From: Rhodomicrobium sp. Az07
GTDB lineage: Bacteria > Pseudomonadota > Alphaproteobacteria > Rhizobiales > Rhodomicrobiaceae
NCBI RefSeq assembly: GCF_018619475.1
Contig: NZ_JAHFZG010000008.1
Span: 1-64,000 of the forward strand
Direction of reading: 5' to 3'
Length of the DNA: 64,000 nt
Shown in pieces: positions 58,267-64,000 of the stretch; position 1 is the stretch's first letter, and each line of letters opens with the position of its first letter. Made by a program: the position numbers and the translations under genes. The notes below the pieces were generated by a model, which saw only the letters and a list, made by a program, of their open reading frames with translations, searched no databases and was not told the DNA's origin.

Positions 58267-59388
58267 TCAGCCGTGCCCGCCGAAAGGAGGCGGCGGGTCC
58301 GATATGCCACGCGTCCATGAAAGGATCTTGAAAAGCGCGCCCATCTGCGCCGGATCGACGAGCCGGGCGACGCTTTGTGCGATGGCGCGCGCTTCCTCGG
58401 CCGAAGCGCGGGCGAGAAGCTGGTTCGCGCGCGCCTCGACGCCGAGCCGCAGAAGCCATTCCCCCATCGGCATAGGCCCGAAAACGTCGAACCCCGCTGC
58501 TTCGGAAAGCCGCGCGAGCCGGGAGAAGTCCACATGCGCGGTGAGATCCGTTTCGCCCGGAGCGTCGAACAGCCCGGCGAACTTGTGGCGGCGGACGGCT
58601 TGCAGCGTATCGCCGAAGGCCGGGTTCGTGTAGCCGTAATCGATGGCGAGCGCTGCGAGGGGAGCGTGGCCCGCGCGCGCGGCGAAGGTGGCGAGAACCG
58701 GCTCCACGCCGGGGCAGAATTCGAGGATGTCGCCGTCGCGCGGTTCACCATGCGATGCGGCTGTCAGCGGCGGCTGTGCAACGGCGGTCGATGTCGCGAG
58801 ACCGAAAGCGCCGTCGCTGAAGGCCACCACGCGCTCGCGCCAGACATCGGCCGCGCCGTCGAAGACAAATTGCCGGACCGGCAGGCAGTCGAAAAATTCG
58901 TTCGCGATGACGATGGCAGGGCCGTTCGGCAGCTCCGCCGCGTCGTCATGCCAATGCACCTGAACTGGAACGCCCGCCAGCGTAGCCTTCTGCGCGTCGC
59001 GCAGCACCTCTGAGCTTTCCACGAGATGCACCGCGACGGCCTGCAAAAAGCCCGGTGCGACGCGGGCCGCGCGAAGCGCGTCGGCCATGAGCGTACCGCG
59101 CCCCGGCCCAAGCTCGACGAGGCGAACCGGTTGCGGGCGGCCCATCTGCATCCAGACCTGCGCCGCCCACAGCCCTGTCAACTCGCCGAACACCTGCGAG
59201 ATTTCAGGCGCGGTTATGAAGTCTCCGCCGCGCCCGAGCGGATCGCGCTTGCGGTAATAGCCGTGCTCCGGGTCGTACAGGCACGCTTGCATATAGTCGT
59301 GAAGCGGGATCGGGCCACGCTCCGAAATCGCGCGGCGGAGTTTCAGCGCGAGCGGCGTTGGATCGGTATTGGATGCGTCGGACGACAT
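58267..59388 (-). CDS. SAM-dependent methyltransferase, MidA/NDUFAF7 family
   Basis: A 373-residue DUF185 protein. YMQACLYDPEHGYYRKRDPLGRGGDFITAPEISQVFGE is the family opening (in shorter parts), and motif I is VELGPGRGTLMADALR. NDUFAF7 methylates an arginine of complex I subunit NDUFS2 in mitochondria; the bacterial substrate is unproven. It starts 9 bases after the CoA-binding gene. The lgt gene that often precedes this pair is absent here. Confidence 0.9.
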   Translation of the reverse strand: MSSDASNTDPTPLALKLRRAISERGPIPLHDYMQACLYDPEHGYYRKRDPLGRGGDFITAPEISQVFGELTGLWAAQVWMQMGRPQPVRLVELGPGRGTLMADALRAARVAPGFLQAVAVHLVESSEVLRDAQKATLAGVPVQVHWHDDAAELPNGPAIVIANEFFDCLPVRQFVFDGAADVWRERVVAFSDGAFGLATSTAVAQPPLTAASHGEPRDGDILEFCPGVEPVLATFAARAGHAPLAALAIDYGYTNPAFGDTLQAVRRHKFAGLFDAPGETDLTAHVDFSRLARLSEAAGFDVFGPMPMGEWLLRLGVEARANQLLARASAEEARAIAQSVARLVDPAQMGALFKILSWTRGISDPPPPFGGHG

Positions 59389-59397
59389 GCGACCGTT

Positions 59398-59934
59398 TTA
59401 CGATTTGTCGCGGCTGATGGAAAGCTGTTGGTAGCCCTTGCCGAGCATGACGGGCTTCCGGCTCGAGATGCGGTTGTTGTTGACGCCAACCCAGCCGATC
59501 TCGCCCGACAGCCTGCCATATTCGATTTTCGGGCAGCGATTCATCACCACCTTGAGCCCTTCCTTCTCGGCGAGCCGCGCGGCCTCGTCGTTGCGCACGC
59601 CGAGCTGCATCCAGATCATCTTGATCGCAAGTTCGTTTTTCAGCGCGATCGCTTCTTCCACGACGCCCTGCGCCGCGCCCGAGCTGCGGAAGATTTCCAC
59701 CACGTCCACCGGCTCCGTCAGATCGGCGAGGCTCGCAAAGACCCGCTGACCGAGGATTTCACCGCCCGCACGTCCGGGATTTATCGGGAATACGCGATAG
59801 CCCTTCGCGAGCAGATACTTCAGCACGAAAAAGCTCGGGCGAACGGTGTTCGCGCTCGCACCGATCATGGCGAATGTCTTCGCGTCGTGAAGGATGCTCG
59901 CGATATAGGTGTCGGGGTATGAGTCGTGGTTCAT
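59398..59934 (-). CDS. CoA-binding domain protein (YccU type)
   Basis: A 178-residue protein of the CoA-binding superfamily. It has a Rossmann pattern KTFAMIGASANTVRPSFFV, then YRVFPINPGRAGGEILGQ, VDVVEIFR and the family end MNRCPKIEYGRL. Small stand-alone members bind nucleotides or CoA; the role is unknown. It heads an apparent three-gene operon with the MidA-type gene and pgeF. Confidence 0.88.
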   Translation of the reverse strand: MNHDSYPDTYIASILHDAKTFAMIGASANTVRPSFFVLKYLLAKGYRVFPINPGRAGGEILGQRVFASLADLTEPVDVVEIFRSSGAAQGVVEEAIALKNELAIKMIWMQLGVRNDEAARLAEKEGLKVVMNRCPKIEYGRLSGEIGWVGVNNNRISSRKPVMLGKGYQQLSISRDKS

Positions 59935-60055
59935 CGTGCTCTCCCGCCGCGTGTCGACTCCGCCATATAGCGCGAAGCGCCGCTTTTCAAGCGCGCCGCT
60001 TGCTTATGCGCGATGTTCGAGGAGACGGCCTGCGATGCGAGGCATTCTTGCCGCT

Positions 60056-60787
60056 TCAGCCCAGGCGTGGGCGCTGCGCCGGCGCCGTGAGATCGAAAAC
60101 GCGGTGGATACTTCGGCAAACCCCGATGATCTGTCCGGCCGCTACGCTCGAAATGCGTATCGTGCGAAAGTTGGGGTTCAGGGGCACGAGATCGATGACG
60201 ATGGAGCCGTCCTTCGCGCGCCCGATCTCGCGATAGAGGCGGAACAGGGCGGTCTGCTCTTCGGGTACGAGCGCCAGCACAAAGTCGGACGGTGATGGCC
60301 TGGCGTCGAGATCAATGAGCGCCTTGTCGCCCGGCTCGAAGGATACCGGCTCGTAGGCGTGGGACATCGACTTGTCGCGGATGTCGATGAAGATGCAGCG
60401 GCCGGGCAGTACCTCCTCGCCGAAGACCGGCACGGCCGTGCAAGAGGCGGGCTCGGATCCCTCAGCGATACGTTTCAATTCGTCCATGTTATCGAGCGCC
60501 AGCAAGGGTATGTGACGGATCGATAACGCCTTCACCCCTTCAACTTTATTTAAATCAGATCCTTTTCCGAAATATATATAGTCCACCGTGACGCCAAATG
60601 CGGCGGCAAACAGGATGGCCTGTTTCGGCGGAACGGCGCGCTCGCCGTTCTCGTAGTTCATGTAGCGGCTGTAACCCCAGCCGAATTTGCGGACCGCGTC
60701 GCTCGCCTTGTCATACCCAGCGCCGATGCGCGCTCGCCGAAGGCGATCCGCGATCGATCTGAGTTCGTCGGGGGTCCAGTTTCGCAT
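60056..60787 (-). CDS. phage-like XRE repressor with S24-type C-domain
   Basis: A 243-residue regulator. The N-terminal helix-turn-helix (LRRARIGAGYDKASDAVRKFGWGYSRYMNYENGERAVP) is followed by a LexA/CI-like C-domain: DIRDKSMSHAY has the nucleophile-position Ser, then FEPGDKALIDLD. The catalytic Lys position seems to be Arg (LFRLYREI), so self-cleavage is doubtful. ATG at 60787 is used. An operator lies 16 bp upstream, with a matching site by the divergent gene. Confidence 0.8.
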   Translation of the reverse strand: MRNWTPDELRSIADRLRRARIGAGYDKASDAVRKFGWGYSRYMNYENGERAVPPKQAILFAAAFGVTVDYIYFGKGSDLNKVEGVKALSIRHIPLLALDNMDELKRIAEGSEPASCTAVPVFGEEVLPGRCIFIDIRDKSMSHAYEPVSFEPGDKALIDLDARPSPSDFVLALVPEEQTALFRLYREIGRAKDGSIVIDLVPLNPNFRTIRISSVAAGQIIGVCRSIHRVFDLTAPAQRPRLG

Positions 60788-60802
60788 CGTGCTTTGCCTA
60801 CC

Positions 60803-60817
60803 TACACGTACTGTGTA
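60803..60817. promoter_or_regulatory. operator O1 of the XRE switch
   Basis: TACAC-GTACT-GTGTA is a palindrome 16 bp before the repressor start. The site at 61034-61048 has the same arms and overall length. Confidence 0.6.
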
Positions 60818-61033
60818 ACACGTGTGCCGAACGAGGCATGGTGAGGGAACGCAGGAGTTTGATCTGATTCGCAGGCCTTTGTGATGCAACCGCCCGTATA
60901 GCGATCCGGCGGTGCCTTGCCGCTCCCCTTAAGATCGTTTCCAGCATGAATCTTTTTTTTCCAGAAGTGCCCCACCCGCAAGACCGGGCACCGTCGCATT
61001 TATTCCAAAACCGAATGACACTTACGATAATTT
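60818..61033. other. divergent spacer of the XRE/GcrA-like switch
   Basis: No gene is recognised. AT-rich patches (near 60948-60965 and 61000-61033) probably hold the promoter of the GcrA-like gene. Confidence 0.4.
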
Positions 61034-61048
61034 TACACGTTATGTGTA
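61034..61048. promoter_or_regulatory. operator O2 of the XRE switch
   Basis: TACAC-GTTAT-GTGTA matches O1 in both 5-bp arms. It lies 44 bp before the GcrA-like ATG. A degenerate third copy (right arm GTGTA) overlaps that start codon at 61084-61098. Confidence 0.6.
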
Positions 61049-61091
61049 GGTTTTCACAATTAGGCGTTCACTCATTCGGGTTTTGTGCTGT

Positions 61092-61607
61092 ATGTGTAAT
61101 CTCACCCCGCTTCATTATCCCCGCGAAGTCGTGCAGGCCGCTCACCCCGCCCTTCCTGCCCTTGCTATCTCGCGGTTGTCTCAGCCCGCTCCGCCACCCA
61201 TCCATGGACGGCGGCGCTGGACGACGGGCGATCTCACCGAAATCATTGCCGCGCTCGCGACGCTCAGGACAAGCGATATCGCGAGAACGCTTGGCGTCAA
61301 TCCAAAGGCGCTGCGGTCGCTTCTTCGCCGCAACGGCATCAGCCTGCGCGCCTTGCGGGACCACGCGAGACGGGACGAGCCGCAAGACGGCGGTCTCATC
61401 GTCCGGCGCTCGCTGGCCGGACCATCGGCCGTGTACGGGGCAGCCGCTCTGGAGCACTTGCCCGACGGCGCCTGCCGCTGGCCGGTTGGCGACCCGGCAG
61501 AGCCCGGCTTTTCGTTCTGCGGCTGCAAGGCTGAACCCGGACGCCCATACTGCAAGAAGCATCGTCTGTTGGCTTTCCAGCGTCAGGAAGAGCCGGGACG
61601 GGCATGA
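61092..61607 (+). CDS. GcrA-like cell cycle regulator family protein
   Basis: A protein of about 171 residues. An N-terminal helix-turn-helix (RRWTTGDLTEIIAAL, then TSDIARTLGVNPKALRSLLRRNGI) and a C-terminal Cys/His module (CRWPVGDP, FSFCGCK, RPYCKKH) match the layout of GcrA, an alphaproteobacterial sigma70-linked cell-cycle activator. The middle and the first 30 residues differ from core GcrA, so this is a paralogue, perhaps phage-derived. ATG at 61092 is likely; there is no clear Shine-Dalgarno. It overlaps the next gene as ATGA. Confidence 0.72.
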   Translation: MCNLTPLHYPREVVQAAHPALPALAISRLSQPAPPPIHGRRRWTTGDLTEIIAALATLRTSDIARTLGVNPKALRSLLRRNGISLRALRDHARRDEPQDGGLIVRRSLAGPSAVYGAAALEHLPDGACRWPVGDPAEPGFSFCGCKAEPGRPYCKKHRLLAFQRQEEPGRA

Positions 61608-62221
61608 CGGCGCGAAAGAAACCACGCCACCTTTCCGAAGGCCCATCTCCATGGCGATGCCAGCATTCCGCGTTCACGCGGGATGTGCTGACACCGCCGG
61701 GCGCGCCTCCCGTTGCACGCCACCGGGCCCGGCCGATCCTGACGCCGCTCGAAATGCGGCTCGCGATCCTCGAAGACGCAGCCGGGAAGCCCGAAGCCGT
61801 GCGCATCCGCTCGCTTCGCCGTCGACTGACCGTGCTCGACCGCGCGCTGTCCGATCGCGAAGCGGAAGCTCTCGAACGTTTATCGTCCTGCATCGCCGCG
61901 CTCTCCAATGCCGGAGCGATCGATTATCTCCGGTCGGAGGTACGCTCGCCGCCGTCGGGGGGACGTGTGCCGTTCGGCGAGCGGCAAAGGCGGGAGATTG
62001 CGGGCGTCAGCTACGTGCTGAAGGGCCTCGGTGCGGAGGATCGCGCTACCGTGCTGCGGCTCGTCGCCCTTCTGGATCCGGGCTATAGCGGCGTTTACAA
62101 GCCGGACGAAACGTTCATTGCGGGCGTAACGAAAGCGGCTGTGGCGGCCGTCAGCCTATATGACGCCTTCGCGGCGGCGCGTCGAAAACGGGGCGACCCG
62201 GTCGAGCGCAAGCCGGCGTAA
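61604..62221 (+). CDS. hypothetical protein coupled to GcrA-like gene
   Basis: A 205-residue Arg- and Ala-rich, largely helical protein without a recognised domain. Segments such as IRSLRRRLTVLDRALSDREAEALERLSSC suggest a coiled coil. It starts within the stop of the GcrA-like gene (ATGA), so it probably belongs to the same phage-like unit. Confidence 0.6.
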   Translation: MTARKKPRHLSEGPSPWRCQHSAFTRDVLTPPGAPPVARHRARPILTPLEMRLAILEDAAGKPEAVRIRSLRRRLTVLDRALSDREAEALERLSSCIAALSNAGAIDYLRSEVRSPPSGGRVPFGERQRREIAGVSYVLKGLGAEDRATVLRLVALLDPGYSGVYKPDETFIAGVTKAAVAAVSLYDAFAAARRKRGDPVERKPA

Positions 62222-62337
62222 CCCTGCCGTAAATCGGACGCCGCTACGATTCCGGGTGCGGAACTCTATGGGAGGCCGCGTTTTGGCATCCACCGTCAGC
62301 GTTGGATTGCTCCGGCTGTTCCGATTTGAGGTTTCGC

Positions 62338-62808
62338 ATGATCGACTGGCCCGATGCCGCTCTGCGTCTCACCGCTGCCGCTGCGGTGGGCGCGGCCATC
62401 GGCCTCGACCGCGAAGCCCGAGGCAAGCCGACGGGTGTCCGCACGCTCTCGATCGTCGCGCTCGGCTCGGCGCTGGCGATCCTTCTGAGCGACTATCCAT
62501 CCGGCGTCCACGCTGATGCATACAGCCGAGTGATTCAAGGCGTTATCACCGGCATCGGCTTTCTCGGCGCGGGCGTAATCCTTCGCGAGAAAGAAAGCGA
62601 CAAGGTGCAGGGCCTGACGACCGCCGCCACCATCTGGTTCACGGCATGCATCGGTATGGCATGCGGACTCGGCGCCTGGCCCATCGTCGTCACCGCCGCC
62701 GTGCTGGTTGCGCTGATCCTCGCGTTGGGGAAGCGGCTCGAACGTTTGCTGCTTAAGCCGGACAAAAAGGATGCTGATTCCCCGCCCGACCAGAACGCCG
62801 CGAACTGA
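62338..62808 (+). CDS. MgtC/SapB family membrane protein
   Basis: A 156-residue MgtC-family protein with four to five hydrophobic helices. AAAVGAAIGLDREARGKPTGVRTLSIVALGSAL and GVITGIGFLGAGVILRE are the family signature. It lacks the long C-terminal domain of Salmonella MgtC. ATG at 62338 has GAGG 8 bases upstream. No Mg-responsive leader is apparent. Confidence 0.88.
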   Translation: MIDWPDAALRLTAAAAVGAAIGLDREARGKPTGVRTLSIVALGSALAILLSDYPSGVHADAYSRVIQGVITGIGFLGAGVILREKESDKVQGLTTAATIWFTACIGMACGLGAWPIVVTAAVLVALILALGKRLERLLLKPDKKDADSPPDQNAAN

Positions 62809-62846
62809 TTTGATCGTCGCAGGGTACTCAACGCCCTTGGCGCAGA

Positions 62847-62869
62847 AAACCCGGCGCGAAGCCGGGTTT
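62847..62869. terminator. terminator between mgtC-type gene and rpoD
   Basis: AAACCCGGC and GCCGGGTTT are perfect arms with a 5-nt loop between convergent genes. A- and T-rich ends suit both directions. Confidence 0.75.
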
Positions 62870-62916
62870 CCGAATCGGGTCGATGGATTGTCAGGAAGAT
62901 GCGGAGCTTGGGGCTC

Positions 62917-64000
62917 TTAATTGTCGAGGAAGCTTCTCAGCTTTCTGGAGCGGCTCGGATGCTTGAGCTTGCGCAGTGCCTTCGCCTCGATCTGGCGAAT
63001 GCGTTCGCGCGTCACCGAGAATTGCTGGCCGACTTCCTCCAGCGTGTGATCGGTGTTCATGCCGATGCCGAAGCGCATGCGCAGCACACGTTCCTCGCGA
63101 GGCGTGAGCGAGGCGAGCACGCGCGTCGTCGTTTCGCGCAGGTTCGACTGGATCGCCGCGTCGATCGGCAGTATCGCGTTCTTGTCCTCGATGAAGTCGC
63201 CGAGATGGCTGTCTTCCTCGTCGCCGATGGGCGTTTCGAGGCTGATCGGCTCCTTCGCGATCTTCAGCACCTTCCGCACCTTTTCGAGCGGCATGGAAAG
63301 CTTTTCGGCGAGTTCTTCCGGTGTCGGTTCGCGGCCGATCTCGTGCATCATCTGGCGCGAGGTGCGGACGATCTTGTTGATCGTCTCGATCATGTGCACG
63401 GGAATACGGATGGTGCGCGCCTGATCCGCGATGGACCGTGTAATCGCCTGCCTGATCCACCACGTCGCATAGGTCGAGAACTTGTACCCGCGCCGGTATT
63501 CGAACTTGTCGACCGCTTTCATCAGGCCGATGTTGCCTTCCTGAATAAGGTCGAGGAATTGCAGGCCGCGGTTCGTGTATTTCTTGGCGATGGATATCAC
63601 GAGGCGAAGATTTGCCTCGACCATTTCCTTCTTCGCCTGCCGGGCTTCGCGTTCGCCCTTTTGCACAATCTTTACGATACGGCGGAATTCGGCGATATCG
63701 AGCCCGGTTTCCGTGGCAAGCGCGTAGATTTCCTGACGGATTTCATCGATGCGCTGGCGCTCTTTCTCGACGAATTTCTGCCAACCCTTGCCCTTCAGAG
63801 TGCCGATGCGGTCGATCCAGTTCGGATCGAGTTCGCTGCCCTGATAATGAGACAGGAACTCGTCGCGGCGGACGCCGAAACCGTCGGCAAGGCGCAGAAG
63901 GCGGCCTTCATAGCCGATCAGGCGCTTGTTGATGTCGTAAAGCTGCTCGACCAGCGACTCGATACGCGCAGGGTTGAGCGACAGGCTCTTCACGTCCTGA
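62917..64000 (-). CDS. rpoD: RNA polymerase sigma factor RpoD (partial, 3' part)
   Basis: About 361 C-terminal residues of the main sigma factor; the frame continues past the window edge. Region 2 is [56 protein letters not shown] (in parts), region 3 [12 protein letters not shown], and region 4 [27 protein letters not shown]. The GTG at 63993 is an internal Val, not a start. Confidence 0.95.
   Translation of the reverse strand, partial: QDVKSLSLNPARIESLVEQLYDINKRLIGYEGRLLRLADGFGVRRDEFLSHYQGSELDPNWIDRIGTLKGKGWQKFVEKERQRIDEIRQEIYALATETGLDIAEFRRIVKIVQKGEREARQAKKEMVEANLRLVISIAKKYTNRGLQFLDLIQEGNIGLMKAVDKFEYRRGYKFSTYATWWIRQAITRSIADQARTIRIPVHMIETINKIVRTSRQMMHEIGREPTPEELAEKLSMPLEKVRKVLKIAKEPISLETPIGDEEDSHLGDFIEDKNAILPIDAAIQSNLRETTTRVLASLTPREERVLRMRFGIGMNTDHTLEEVGQQFSVTRERIRQIEAKALRKLKHPSRSRKLRSFLDN

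Overview
This 64-kb window is a dense, GC-rich stretch of chromosome from an alphaproteobacterium. The evidence is the alphaproteobacterial style of RpoD, GcrA-type and PmtA-type proteins, a class A rnpB, an elongator tRNA-Met with encoded CCA, and many ATGA-coupled gene pairs. The order Hyphomicrobiales (Rhizobiales) is most likely; a Rhodomicrobium/Hyphomicrobium-like genus is a guess from gene content. No rRNA operon, insertion sequence, integrase or CRISPR array was seen.

Layout. 0-7.5 kb: cell division and envelope genes (zapE, an MJ0042 zinc-finger membrane protein, ftsE-ftsX, a YdcF protein, plsC), then xth. 7.4-12.6 kb: a probable small RNA, lolA-like, ftsK and a DapC-type aminotransferase. 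12.6-15.2 kb: a palindrome-rich spacer and glnK-amtB. 15.3-19.1 kb: a translationally coupled operon of two NifX-fold proteins, two ferredoxin-bearing MinD-type ATPases, DUF5320 and DUF134, divergent from a lone sufA. It resembles the 'orange protein' (ORP) clusters of anaerobes. 19.3-27.5 kb: an iron-uptake island (TonB receptor with STN domain, FecR, FecI-like sigma factor, siderophore ABC importer). 27.6-30.4 kb: SulP transporter, UspA and DksA/TraR genes behind a structured leader. 30.7-43.2 kb: tRNA-Met, a PmtA-like methyltransferase with mnmA, a very large SSS/PAS hybrid histidine kinase, a B12-binding radical SAM protein, rnpB, a short LuxR regulator, a glutamine amidotransferase and parC. 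43.5-48.3 kb: pcrA/uvrD and an enoyl-CoA hydratase with an AT-rich GmrSD-type DUF262-HNH gene wedged between them. 48.4-59.9 kb: hppA, ychF, pth with a huge C-terminal tail, rplY, prs, a lipoprotein, pgeF, a MidA-family methyltransferase and a CoA-binding protein. 60-62.2 kb: a phage-like divergent switch (XRE/S24-type repressor against a GcrA-like gene) with two matching operators. 62.3-64 kb: mgtC and the 3' part of rpoD, cut by the window edge.

Most interesting are the ORP-like operon (with a His replacing a ferredoxin Cys in one ATPase), the candidate sRNA at 7437-7577, the four-fold tandem start-codon repeat before ftsX, the structured sulP leader, the DUF262 gene inserted inside an operon, and the Pth tail. 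Functions are assigned by motif recognition only. No database search was run.
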